Positions 10,508 through 20,885 of a stretch of DNA of 64,000 nt are shown in pieces. The DNA is taken from positions 97,923,141 through 97,987,140 of the forward strand of contig JAVGWX010000007.1 of assembly GCA_036924085.1 (NCBI GenBank), written 5' to 3'. The DNA comes from Ariolimax columbianus (lineage: Eukaryota > Mollusca > Gastropoda > Stylommatophora > Arionidae). The notes beneath the pieces were generated by a model. That model did not search any database, had not been told where the DNA came from, and saw only the letters and a list, made by a program, of their open reading frames with translations. The position numbers were made by a program, and so were the translations under genes. The number at the start of each line of letters is the position of its first letter. The stretch's first letter is position 1.

Positions 10508-12064
10508 TTACCTAATTCCATTTCTGAATTCCAGGTTTTTGGCTAGCGTCAGTAAACATTGCATCAACCGTTCCTTATCACTACTGCTTATTTTAACCAG
10601 ACTATGCGTTGCCCCATCAGCTGTCTCTGATTGCTGCGCGATTTCCTCCTGTAAAACGCCCATCGTCTGGTCTGTTTGTTTCACGGTTGTTTGGTTCGGA
10701 TCCACCGGTTCTCTGGTAGTGTTACGTACACTTACATCGTCCGCTACTTCAGCCTTCCGTCCATCTGTATTCATTATTTGTGGGAAAGACTTTTCACACT
10801 GTTCGTTTGACTGTTGGCTTATCTCGAACTGAGATCTTTTCATCTTTGCTTCGATGACTGGTTCGCTGTCCTGGCTGTGGTTAACCTGTCTTTCCCTTTT
10901 CTTCGTTTTCCTTAGAAACTCTGTTCCTCCTTTGTTGGCTGCTGTTGGTGCGTCCGTTTCGCATTCCAACTGTGCGTCATTTCCACTTCCTTCCTCGGTG
11001 GCCGAAGGGTTGTCCCTTCTTTCGGTCTGTTCAACCACTTCTCCCGCATGGCTAGAACCTGGCTTGGGTGGGCACGAAACCATAGCTGGTCCTGCCACCA
11101 TTCCTCCTCCTCTCCTTTCCTCTTTATCTGGCGAATCTCCGACTATTTCCTTGTTCGATTCTTCGTCGACTTTAACTAATGTTCTACCAGGCTTGACCAC
11201 AAGTTCCTGGTAAACTTGGCTCCTTTCAGCACGCCCGACCATGTTAATCGACGTAATACCCTCTTCCTGAATTCTCGGCCTACACTGTCCGATGCGGTAA
11301 CATTTTATCTGGACCTCTGAGCGAACGTTTGTCTCGTTTGCATTGCGTAACCTGCCCTCCGTACCTAACTTTTCTGGATACACAAAACCTGTATCTCTTT
11401 CTTTCCGTCCATCCGCCTCGTGCTCAAAGTCTCTTTGATAGCTCCTGTTCTGCCTCTCCATCTGTAACCGTGCAAAAGGCCTCTTGTGGGCTAAGAATCT
11501 GCCCGATTCAAACTTCTGCCCAACCATTCCTCCTCCCCTCACTTGACTTGGCCTCTTCACCTGGGTCAAACTCCCCTTTTTGACACCTCTTTCCAGTCGT
11601 CCACACGCGTCCGTCCTGAGATTTCCACCTCTGTCCCTCCACGGATCGGAATGTGGAAGTTGGATGGGCTTCCTACTCACTTTCCTACCACTCTGTCCCC
11701 TTCCAAAATACTGGGCCGTGTTTACTCCTGTGATTCCTTGATTTCTTCTCTCCTTCCTAGCTGGTTTGAAAGCTCTGTTTTCAAACTGTTGCAACAGCTG
11801 TCGCAGCTTCCATTGGAGGTCTTTTTCCTGTCTTTCCAGCCGAATAACTCTGCTTGTTAGTTCTCTTAGCTGGTTTTGTAGTTGACTTTTGTCCTCCCAC
11901 TTATCGCTGACTGTAGCTCGTGCCATGAAAGGCTTGTTTTTGACAACCAGTCCTCCTCTTCTCCAGAAACTATTAATATTCCGAAGAATATTAGGGCATC
12001 CGATAGACAAATGTCCAAAAGCTAGACAATGATAACATTGTTTAACATTGTCCAACCTCGACAT
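10508..12064 (-). CDS. Gag-like zinc-knuckle/coiled-coil protein of the LTR element
   Basis: 518 codons from the first ATG. The frame is open 27 nt further upstream to a TAA, but with no earlier ATG. Residues 10-23 form a CCHC knuckle (CYHCLAFGHLSIGC, C-x2-C-x4-H-x4-C), the nucleic-acid binding signature of retroelement Gag and some LINE ORF1 proteins. About residues 54-97 are a predicted coiled coil (LQNQLRELTSRVIRLERQEK). The remaining 400 residues are highly charged, rich in Arg/Lys/Glu/Gln and low in hydrophobics, probably disordered. Unlike a standard Gag, the knuckle is at the N-terminus and no capsid domain precedes it. The absence of stops over 1.5 kb implies recent activity. The exact role is unknown. 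Confidence 0.8.
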   Translation of the reverse strand: MSRLDNVKQCYHCLAFGHLSIGCPNILRNINSFWRRGGLVVKNKPFMARATVSDKWEDKSQLQNQLRELTSRVIRLERQEKDLQWKLRQLLQQFENRAFKPARKERRNQGITGVNTAQYFGRGQSGRKVSRKPIQLPHSDPWRDRGGNLRTDACGRLERGVKKGSLTQVKRPSQVRGGGMVGQKFESGRFLAHKRPFARLQMERQNRSYQRDFEHEADGRKERDTGFVYPEKLGTEGRLRNANETNVRSEVQIKCYRIGQCRPRIQEEGITSINMVGRAERSQVYQELVVKPGRTLVKVDEESNKEIVGDSPDKEERRGGGMVAGPAMVSCPPKPGSSHAGEVVEQTERRDNPSATEEGSGNDAQLECETDAPTAANKGGTEFLRKTKKRERQVNHSQDSEPVIEAKMKRSQFEISQQSNEQCEKSFPQIMNTDGRKAEVADDVSVRNTTREPVDPNQTTVKQTDQTMGVLQEEIAQQSETADGATHSLVKISSSDKERLMQCLLTLAKNLEFRNGIR

Positions 12065-12374
12065 ATTGAATAAACCCGTCTGGCCCACCAAAAAAATTTA
12101 TAAGACTGTCAAGTACGCACAAAGTCTTGTCAATAATATAACAATGGGTGGAAGAAAAATGTCACACTTACCAGTCAGATGATTGGAAAAGCTGTCTATG
12201 GTGCTAACACTCTAACCACTAGCTACTCCTCTATTCCTAACTACACACACAAGTTATATTTAACTGCGACACTTGTGTTAAACATGCAAATCAAGATCTA
12301 TAGCTACACATGCACTATATTTATAAATCTACCACGACTATCCGTGGTCAACAGGCACCAAAATAATAATAACG
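12065..12374 (-). other. LTR element leader region
   Basis: About 300 bp between the right LTR and the ORF. A TGGTGCCTGTTGACC stretch on - begins 14 nt inside the LTR edge and could be a primer-binding site, but the offset and lack of a recognised tRNA match make this weak. Confidence 0.35.
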
Positions 12375-13317
12375 TGTAGCAGATCCTCTATTTCTTTGCC
12401 CTGGCCGTGATCTAACTTAGACCATTCTCACACTCATCCACATCATCATGACCATACTCAGTAAATGACATATCACACATCAGGTGGCATATTTATTAAA
12501 TCATACTCATATCATAGAATGAGTAGAGAAATTACAAACACAATATAATACATATCTTAACTAAACATTCTACTAAAACGGGAATTGTAAGCATTAGCTA
12601 TTGATGGAATTCCCAACTATCTAAAAACCCAGTTCTATTGCCTTGCAATTACATCACACACACATCGCCTTAACTGCGTCTTCAACACACCTTAACAAAT
12701 ACTCTTCCTCACTGAAATCCCCTCAGGCGGGCGATCTCGACATAACTCGTTCACAATGTGTCCTTGCTTACAAACACACTTTCAGATTATCCATTAATGC
12801 AAAACTCACACACCTATTTGAGCGATCCTGTTCTATCACTAAACATTCGTCCAACAGTCTATCAATCGCTCCTCTATCTAAGTCGGTGAGTTAAACATAC
12901 TATCCACATTCAGTCTCTCTCTCTCTCCCATACAGCCTCTCTCTATCTAGCCTCTCCATCTCTCATTCAGCCCCCCGAGCTAAACTTTGTCTCGAGTTAT
13001 ATATCCTCAAGCAAGACCAGAGCTTGACCAATCGATCTCAGGTATGGTCATCTTCAATTCCAATTGGAACGAAACACTTTGCACACCTGTCACTCATTCT
13101 CTCGCAGCAAGCCCCGTTGCCAATTTCGTCTGTCAATCAATCTCCCCCTACCAAAATCGGAAGGCCAGTGGTCAGTTTCTACCTGTCCACATTCCTTAAC
13201 CCAACTCTGTTCTCCTTTGCTGAGATAGTGAGTGACCTTGACATGCATTCATGTAGCTTTAAGCTTTAACATGTTCAGGCATCCTAAACTCCCCTTGCTC
13301 CGGCGGGAACTGTTACA
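12375..13317 (-). repeat. Right LTR (5' LTR in element orientation)
   Basis: 943 bp, same as the left LTR as far as read. In element sense this is the promoter LTR. Confidence 0.94.
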
Positions 13318-13689
13318 TTTATATTTAGTGTTACTTGAATAAAGAATCTGTTGTATTGTGTTTATATTTAGTGTTACTTGAATAAAGAATCTGTTGTATT
13401 GTGTTTATATTTAGTGTTACTTGAATAAAGAATCTGTTGTATTGTGTTTATACTTAGTGTTACTTGAATAAAGAATCCGTTGTATTGTGTTTATATTTAG
13501 TGTTACTGGAATAAAGAATCTGTTGTATTGTGTTTATACTTAGTGTTACTGGAATAAAGAATCTGTTGTATTGTGTTTATACTTAGTGTTACTTGAATTT
13601 GATGAGACTGAGTATTCAGCGAAATAGAATAGAGCAGACCCCTTTATCGTCTGCGACAGAGATCCATCAAATCGATTGGCTCTGGTACA
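13318..13689 (+). mobile_element. Solo LTR, right part, with amplified AATAAA repeat
   Basis: 13318-13600 holds about 6.5 copies of the 43-bp unit with TTACTTGAATAAAGAATCTG, each with an AATAAA hexamer. 13601-13689 completes the LTR, ending CTCTGGTACA. Confidence 0.75.
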
Positions 13690-14035
13690 CATTCACTGCT
13701 GCATCTTTGGCTTTTTGTGGATTATAAGTAGCTGATCTTCAGAAAAGGATGTTGTGTCGTAGTTTAAAGTGATGCTGCGGTATCTGCACCTTTCAGTGCG
13801 ACAATTCTGGTTTCCAATGTTTTTTTATATACAGAGTTTGCCATTTCACTGCTATTGCTATTCTTTCAGCACTAGTGCATCCTGTTTCTAGGGTTGTTGT
13901 TTGAAGACAGAATAGGGTCTTCGTCAGCTCTAGTTTACTAACCCTGATGTCAGTGGCCAGCTATCGGTCGCTAGCTTCTGTCAACTCATTCACTGCTGCA
14001 TCTTCAACCCAGATTCTCATCTTTGATCCCAATCC
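13690..14035 (-). mobile_element. Old SINE-B remainder plus a second diverged SINE-B copy
   Basis: TCACTGCTGCATCTTTGG resumes the copy broken at 6723. A second diverged copy follows from about 13740 (GTTGTGTCGTAGTTTAAAG, CACCTTTCAGTG, CAGCTATCGGTCGCTAGC, ending at ACTCATTCACTGCTGCATC). Confidence 0.7.
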
Positions 14036-14324
14036 AAGTAGCAAAAAGTAGGACCTAGACAGACTTGTCAACACTTGACATTGCACACCTTTCTGAAACC
14101 TGCTATATTTGAAAGAGATTTGTAAAAACCATACATATCTGTGCATTGTTTGAGTATAATGTTGTTCGTTGTTTAATGCTCACAATGAGTGCGCCCTGAA
14201 AATGACTTTAAGTGGCAGGTTGTAGCAGCTTTCCTCACATCACGAGCATGCTGTGAGTATAATGTAGATATCTTCATTTTCTAATATCTTTATTTTTTAA
14301 CTCTAATTTTGTTTGAATTGTTAG

Positions 14325-14449
14325 GCATTAATAAGCACAAGTCCCATAGATGAAGATAGAGGATGTTTGACCCAAGCAGATGGTCTTCTACAGGCCCTTA
14401 GAGCTCGACTAGAAAGACAGCTGGGAAATGTTCCAAAGAGGAAAAACTG
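14325..14449 (+). CDS. Sos: Sos exon 4 of window (DH domain, C-terminal part)
   Basis: 125 nt, enters in phase 0 and leaves two bases (TG) of a Trp codon. Residues 118-159 cover the variable late DH segment, including ALRARLERQLGNVPKRKN. The donor GTAAGT is a perfect consensus. Assignment rests on frame, position and the following exon, because this segment is poorly conserved in Sos. Confidence 0.88.
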
Positions 14450-15132
14450 GTAAGTTAGGACAGTTACTGTTTAGCAAGATTTTTAAAAATGTAATTTGTA
14501 TTTTGTGCATTTCTTGAATCTAACAAAGTTTCCATAGAGTTTCATGTTAATTGTTTTCAGATAATGAAGTATGTTTTTAATTTGATAGTGATTGAAAGTT
14601 CATGAGACAGTCGGCCTTGGTCAAGCATTGGGTCAGATAACTTATAAAACTTTAAGATTGGCAGTCAGTCTGTGTGAAGTCTGAAGTTGTTGCTGGTATG
14701 TCTGTGGATTTTCTGCCCACCCAGAAAGGGATTGTCACATCAGTGTGGGACATATGTTAGCAATTATGTTCTACTGCGAGATACTGTAGCCAAGATAGGG
14801 TTTACTGCCCTCATTCCCCGCCACCAATTGTCTGCTGGTTATGTGGAACTCCTCTGAGGCTCTAGGTGTATAACCAAAAGTTAACAGCAGAGGGATCGTC
14901 CCGTCCTGAGCCACTGTGTTTTTATGATGGGTTTCAGACACAGGAATGCTGTGCTATTTGTTTCCTCATCTCCATTGCTGTGCAGTAACATTTTTGGTTC
15001 CTTTCCAACCACAGAGGGTACATGCGTTATGTCCAATAGGAGACACATTTGTACAGATGGGTTACTGGTAAGGTTTTTAAGAATATTAACCTCATTATAT
15101 AGTACATCATCTACTGGGGCATACTGTGCTAG
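14450..15132. other. Intron, nothing recognised
   Basis: No repeat, RNA or coding match recognised between the exon 4 donor and the 15.1-kb array. The short frames present are not gene-like. Confidence 0.5.
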
Positions 15133-16440
15133 CATGGTGTCAAGTCTGATAGGTCATGGAGTGGATGTCAGAGCTGACTACAGTAGCGTGATGTCAGGAG
15201 AGACCGTCAGAGCTGACTCTACTGTAGCTGGGTGTCAGGTCTGATAGGTCATGGAGTGGATGTCAGAGCTGACTACAGTAGCGTGATGTCAGAAGAGACC
15301 GTCAGAGCTGACTACTGCAGCTGGGTGTCAGGTCTGATAGGTCATGGAGAGGCCGCCAGAGTAGCGGAGTGTCAGGTCTTCTTCTTCGTTCGTTCTCAAT
15401 CTCCCACTACCAAACACTGAAAGGGCTTACGTCGCAGAATGTAGTCCAGAGAACGGAATGCGTTGTGTCGTAGTTTACAGCTTGGCTGCAATATTTGCAC
15501 CTTTCTGTCCAACACATCCGACTTCAGCAAGCATTTTTTGAGTACCGGGTTAGCATTCCCTCTTCGATCCCTTCTCCTTAGCCAGTCTGCCCTGCTGCAG
15601 CCTGTTATCCAGGATCACCGCGTGGAGGTGTAGAAGGGTCTTGGCAGCTATGGTTCGCTGGCCCTGACGCTAGCAGTCAGCTATGGGTCGCTGACCACTT
15701 GCGCTGCTCAGCATCTTGATCCTGTGTCAGGTCTGATAGATCATGGAGAGGTTGTCAGGGCTGACTCTACTGTAGCATGATGTAAGGTCTGATAGGTCAT
15801 AGAGAGGCCATCAGAGCTGACTCTACTGTAGCGGGGTGTCAGGTCTGATAGATCATAGAGAGGCCGTCAGCTGACTCTACTGTAGCGGGGTGTCAGGTCT
15901 GATAGATCATAGAGAGGCCATCAGAGCAGACTCTACTGTAGTGGGATGTCAGGTTATGGAGAGGCCATCAGTGTGGTGTCAGTCTGATAGATCATAGAGA
16001 GGCCGTCAGAGCTGACTCTACTGTAGCGGGATGTCAGGTCATGGAGAGGCCATCAGTGTGGTGTCAGTCTGATAGGTCATGGACAAATCGTCAGAGCTGA
16101 CTCTACTGTAGCGGGATGTCAGGTCATGGAGAGGCCGTCAGAGCTGACTCTACTGTAGTGGAATGTCAGGTCATGGAGAGGCCGTCAGAGCTGACTCTAC
16201 TCTAGCGGGATGTCAGGTCATGGAGAGGCCATCAATATCGTGTCAGGTCTGATAGGTCATGGACAAGTTGTCAGAGCTGACTCTACTGTAGCGGGATGTC
16301 AGGTCATGGAGAGGCCGTCAGAGCTGACTCTACTGTAGCGGGATGTCAGGTCATGGAGAGGCCGTCAGAGCTGACTCTACTGTAGCTGGGTGTCAGGTCT
16401 GATAGGTCATGGGTGTCAGGTCATCGAGAGGCCGCCAGAG
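15133..16440. repeat. Irregular roughly 45-bp minisatellite, split by a SINE-B
   Basis: Units contain GTCTGATAGGTCATGGAGAG and CAGAGCTGACTCTACTGTAG in variable order and length. Array parts are 15133-15379 and 15724-16440, either side of a SINE-B insertion. Confidence 0.93.
15380..15723 (-). mobile_element. SINE-B copy inserted in the minisatellite
   Basis: On + it starts TTCTTCGTTCGTTCTCAATC (complement of the (GAA)n end) and ends CAGCATCTTGATCC. GTGTCAGGTCT flanks both sides, although this motif also belongs to the array unit. Nearly the same as the 6234-6589 copy. Confidence 0.88.
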
Positions 16441-16802
16441 CTGACTTACTCTTGCCCACTGAGGGTGTGTACGGTGCTTGTTGCATCAGGGTTTTTGTTG
16501 TTGTTGAGGTTTGCTCTTCTGGAACCGTTGTGTTTAGCCTGAGAACTTGCACTGCCAGTTACCATGACTACCTTGAGGATGATGTGGTTCTTCACCACGC
16601 ACAACGGTCTTTGAATACAAGAGGTTATCTAGACCAAGAGGATAATAATGCTATGGTTGCTCCTTTCATGAACAAAAATATGACTAGATCTAGGGCATGG
16701 CAAGGCAGCCACGACCTACATGTCATACCCACTGTCTGTGCCACAGACTTGATCCCTCATCTGGTGTTGAGGCTGTGGGCACGGTGGCAGTCATTTTGTA
16801 TT
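16441..16802. other. Intron, nothing recognised
   Basis: Open by chance in one + frame, but no family was recognised. Confidence 0.4.
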
Positions 16803-17018
16803 GGCGTGGTTAAGTGGCATGGCTCACAACCTGAAGGTGTTGGGTTCGATCCCCATCACAGCATCAGCTTAGAAAATGCAGGAGGAAGCAGACCCTTACA
16901 TAAAAAATGCATGCTGAAGTCGGATGCACTGGGCCGACAGGCGCAAAATAAAAACCACAGTGCAACGCACACCGCCTTGGGGATTAGAGAAATAAGGCGA
17001 ACGCAAAAAAAAATAAAT
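16803..17018 (+). mobile_element. SINE-A copy
   Basis: Head GGCGTGGTTAAGTGGCATGG, box B GGTTCGATCCCC, then the SINE-A body and an A-rich tail. It lacks the CGGTTACCCCGGGG segment after box B. Confidence 0.88.
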
Positions 17019-17366
17019 TTCCAGGGAATGGTGTAGAAACTGTCAAGCCGGTATGTCCTGAGAGAGGCTGGCCACATGGCTGAAGAAGGAGAGGTAGTGC
17101 TGATACAGTGTTTGTAGAAATGCTCTTGAGTCGTGTACATCGGGAGACCTCAGTGTTAGTAAATGACTAGGTCTTACCAGCAGATTTCAAGGATATGTTG
17201 TTTGTTGTGCAAGTGAAAGACCTTGCATAGTTCAGATCTCGAAGTCGTACAAGAGGATTGAAATGACACAAGTTCTGTATTGGAGCAGCTAGGTTTCAAG
17301 CTTCCTTTCTCACTTTTGTTTAGCTTGGATAATTACAAGGGCCCAATTGTTTGCTCCTCACTGGTG
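17019..17366. other. Intron, nothing recognised
   Basis: About 350 bp between two oppositely oriented SINE-A copies. No feature seen. Confidence 0.45.
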
Positions 17367-17378
17367 ATGTAATCATTT

Positions 17379-17649
17379 TTTTGTTTGTTTTTTTTTTTTT
17401 TTTTTTTTTTGCGTTCGCCTTATTTATCTATTCCCCAAGGCGTGTGTGCGTTACACTGTGGTTTTTATTTTGCGCCTGTCGGCCCAGTGCATCCGACTTC
17501 AGCATGCATTTTATGTAAGGGTCTGCTTCCTCCTGCATTTTCTAAGGGTTTGCTTCCTCGAGGTAACGGCCGGTGCTGTGATGGGGATCGAACCCAGCAC
17601 CTTCTGGTTGTGAGCCGTGCCACTTAACCACTAGGCCACGCCGTCCCCA
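17379..17649 (-). mobile_element. SINE-A copy with 12-bp target duplication
   Basis: ATGTAATCATTT occurs at 17367-17378 and 17650-17661. Reading - gives GGGGACGGCGTGGCC, box A GTGGTTAAGTGG, box B GGTTCGATCCCC and a long A tail. It is full-length with the CGGCCGTTACC segment. Confidence 0.93.
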
Positions 17650-17830
17650 ATGTAATCATTTAATGAGTAAGATTTCCAGTCTGCTACTTCCATATGATAA
17701 ATAATTGACATGAGCAGCACAATTTTTAATATGCTATAAGTCAATCAACACTTTATCAACAACCTTCACATTGAAGTCACATGAAGTAGAAGAATGTTTA
17801 AGTTTGTGTGAAATATCTATTATATTGCAG

Positions 17831-17958
17831 GGAACTGTCTCTGAGAATGCATGCTCATTCAAGGTCAGCCACAGTTCAGAAGATGACAGAAATTCAGAAG
17901 AGCATCGACGGTTGGGATGGAAAAGATATCATACAAATATGCAGTCAGTTTATCATGG
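17831..17958 (+). CDS. Sos: Sos exon 5 of window (DH to PH linker)
   Basis: 128 nt, acceptor TTGCAG and donor GTTAGT. Residues 159-202 include [17 protein letters not shown] and CSQFIM, matching the vertebrate motif KMNEIQKNIDGWEGKDI just before the PH domain. It leaves one base (G) for the next exon. Confidence 0.96.
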
Positions 17959-17989
17959 GTTAGTATGCACAAGCAGATAATGGTATAAA

Positions 17990-19425
17990 ATCTATGCACC
18001 ATATCTCATTGGTACAAATTCTGAAATACATTGCGCAATACAAAAGATTAATACTTGAGCAAGAAGTCAGAAAGACAATTAGAAGAAGCCCTAACTACAA
18101 GGCCTCAGTTATAGGCAACATCGGCAGATGCCATAAAAGCTCGTCACAATGTAGGAGTAAAAATGGCTCACAAAGATTTTTAATCTGGCGTTAATTGAAG
18201 GGAAGCTACCTGGTGATTATCAAAGGGTTGTGGTAGTACCTATTTGGAAAAAACAAGGACAGCAGGAAAGATTGTAGCTCTTATGGGGGCATATCTCTCC
18301 TTAGCCATGTCAGAAAATTGTTGTGCACATGTCCTTGAGCAGCAAGTACGAGCTATTGCGGAGCCATTGCTCAGTACTTCACAGTCAGGATTCTGGAACA
18401 GCAAAGGATGTATGGATGCTATATTTACTCCCAGACAGTTAAATGAAAAAAACCCATAGAATACAATAAACTCCATGTGTCCTTCATTGGTCAATAAAAG
18501 GCATTTGCCCGAGTAAACAGAAATAGTATATGGAACATACTGGATGGTCAATTACTGAATGATATTCGTGCTTGTACATTAACAGCGAAGGTGCAGTATA
18601 AACAAATACCTGTATAACAAATTGGTTTTCAGTGCTAAGTGGTGTACGACAGGAGTGTGTTATTTCTTGAATTTTGTTTATAACTTTCATGGATAAAGTT
18701 GCACAATTTGCTAACCCCCATGAGGTGTCCCTCAATGAACTGTTGGTTGCTGATGATCAGATCATCTTTTACCAAAATGGAGAAGACCTACACCACCACC
18801 TGAACTATCTCCATTTCACTTATAACGAATATGACATGAAGGTCAACACAGACAAGACAGACGCTATGTTAATATCGCTGGAACATGTGCAGAGAAGTTA
18901 GAAGCTTTCACAGCAGTGACATTGGTATTAAGCAAGTAGAGGAGTTCAAATACCTAGGTTGTATATTCAATGATGACTGCAGAGAGAACGCACATAGAAT
19001 TCAGAAGGTGAACAGTGCTCACTATCAAGTTGCACTGATTTTAAAATACCCTAGACTGCTTCTTTCCACTAAGAAGTTGATAAATACAGTCTATTCCTAC
19101 TTTGTGTCTTAACGAGAAACACACAAGAGTAAGATCCTTAGCTGTGAGATGTTCAACCAGAAAGACAATCTGTGACTGAATCCTGAACACCACGCTGAGG
19201 CAGACAGTGGAGACAAACCCAGTTAGTGCCTACATTAACTCTCAACAAATCACGTGGTTTGATCATTTAGTCAGAATGCATTATGGCCAGCCTGCAGCAT
19301 GACCATATCATATGCAGGATTCCAGTTCACGTGCAAGGGGCTGAACTAGATGTCGGTGTATCAAGGATGTCTCTGACAATCTCATGAAGTTACATCTAAC
19401 GACAGCATAAGGCTCCCACTTAGCG
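17990..19425 (+). pseudogene. Non-LTR retrotransposon RT fossil
   Basis: Frame-shifting conceptual translation shows an RT with GISLLSHVRKLLC, a SQSGF(W)NSKGCMDAIFT block, a VADDQIIF motif (about 18749; the YADD box degraded), EEFKYLGCIFNDD and, near the end, WFDHLVRMHYGQP. Many stops and indels. The family is distinct from the RNase H-bearing LINE. Confidence 0.85.
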
Positions 19426-19432
19426 ATAGCAA

Positions 19433-19770
19433 GAAGTCAATGCATCCCACCTCTCTGTGATGTCGCATGGCAAGAGCAGTAGGGCATCCCACCTCTGATG
19501 TCGCATGGCAAGAGCAGTAGGACATCCCACCTCTCTGTGATGTCGCATGGCAAGAGCAGTAGGGCATCCCACCTCTCTGTGATGTCGTATGGCAAGAGCA
19601 GTAGGGCATCCCACCTCTGATGTCGCATGGCAAGAGCAGTAGGACATCCCACCTCTCTGTGACGTCACATGGCAAGAGCAGTAGGACATTCCACCTTTCT
19701 ATGACGTCGCATGACAAGAACAGTAGGACATCCCACCTCTCTGTGACGTCGTATGGTAAGAACAGTAGGA
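19433..19770. repeat. Minisatellite, about 43-bp and 36-bp alternating units
   Basis: Units CATCCCACCTCTCTGTGATG and GTCGCATGGCAAGAGCAGTA repeat 8 times, two units missing the CTGTG step. Open frames on - are artefacts. Confidence 0.94.
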
Positions 19771-19912
19771 CAGAAGACGAAGTATGGAAATGATATCATA
19801 CAGATATGCAGTCACTTTATCATGGGTTAGTATGGATAATAATTAATATTCACAAAACTGTTTGACTAAGATGGTTGTATCATTTAAATGTAATATAAAG
19901 AAAGTAAAGTTT

Positions 19913-20240
19913 GTCTCAACATAGAAACACTAAAGATCAACTCTGTCTTAACACAGAAACACTCAGATCAACTCTGTCTCAACATAGAAACACTCAGATC
20001 AACTCTATCTCAAACCAGAAATACTAAAGATCAACTCTGTCTCAACCCAGAAACACTAAAGATCAACTCTGTCTCAACACAGAAACACTAAAGATCAACT
20101 TAACACAGAAACACTCAGATCAACTCTGTCTTAACACAGAAACACTCATATCAACTCCGTCTCAACCCAGAAACACTTAAGATCAACTCTGTCTCAACAC
20201 AGAAACACTCAAATCAACTATCTCAAACCAGAAACACTCC
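19913..20240. repeat. Roughly 32-bp minisatellite, about 10 copies
   Basis: Unit GATCAACTCTGTCTCAACAC plus AGAAACACTAAA, with length variants. It ends just before the exon 6 polypyrimidine tract. Confidence 0.94.
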
Positions 20241-20297
20241 AGAAATGTGCTAGCCTCTCTCTATTCTCTCTGTCATTGTTTTGCTTCCTTATTTCAG

Positions 20298-20483
20298 AGG
20301 GCCCCTTAACAAAAGTGACAGGACGTCGAACTGAGCGCTATTGTTTTCTTTTTGATGGTCTGATCATCCTGTGCAAGCGGAACCCCAGAGGGCGGACATC
20401 AGTCTTACCTTCAGTCGAACATAAACTCAAGGAGAAATTTTTCATTCGTAAAGTTGAAATAGTGGACAGAGAAGATACAGAAG
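20298..20483 (+). CDS. Sos: Sos exon 6 of window (PH domain)
   Basis: 186 nt. Residues 202-264 read [20 protein letters not shown] onward and include [14 protein letters not shown], the beta strands of the Sos PH domain that binds acidic phospholipids. Acceptor TTTCAG, donor GTACAT. It leaves one base for exon 7. Confidence 0.96.
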
Positions 20484-20756
20484 GTACATTATTTGCATTG
20501 CACTCCATGGATACACATTAAATAATGTTCAGTTGCCTTTTAACCTTTTTTGCTTTTTCATTGTACCAAGCTTTTCAGACTTTCATTTTTCAATATTGGC
20601 TTGCAAGGTAGACCATGTACTAGCAGGTGTGTGCAGATCATCTACCTGTCAGTTAAATTGTACCATATGTAAGGCACAATGGCAGTTTAACGAATAAAGG
20701 TTCTACCCCTTCTTGCAGACCTACTCCCTCACATCCCCATTGCACTCTTCTCCACC

Positions 20757-20787
20757 ACATACACACACACACACACACACACACCCC
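20757..20787. repeat. (CA)n microsatellite
   Basis: About 14 CA dinucleotides followed by a C run. Confidence 0.95.
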
Positions 20788-20885
20788 CCCTCAATCCGCC
20801 CATTATTTTAATCTGCCCATCGCTCACCCCCTCCTCTACCCACATCTCAACTCGTCTATGCTTGTTATCATATTCTTCTGCGTAC

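Larger units (their letters stand above)
7826..13317 (-). mobile_element. Complete non-autonomous LTR retrotransposon
   Basis: Two 943-bp direct repeats (7826-8768, 12375-13317) start and end with TGTAGCAG...TGTTACA on +, or TGTAACA...CTGCTACA in element orientation. They flank a 3.6-kb interior. The 4-bp TTTA occurs directly at both outer edges (7822-7825, 13318-13321). Element polarity is -, shown by the long ORF, by a purine tract AGGGAGGTAA abutting the left LTR, and by TATA and AATAAA signals in the LTR. Only one ORF is present; no protease, RT, RNase H or integrase reading was found, so mobility would depend on enzymes from another element. It inserted into the 43-bp repeat of a solo LTR. 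Confidence 0.93.

Noticed and set aside
10539..11860. + strand frames of 84-119 codons
   Set aside because: Shadows of the Gag-like ORF on the opposite strand; low-complexity Ser/Pro/Leu composition.
12345..12361. tRNA primer-binding site of the LTR element
   Set aside because: TGGTGCCTGTTGACC starts 14 nt from the LTR and could not be matched to a tRNA 3' end, so it is kept only as a weak note.
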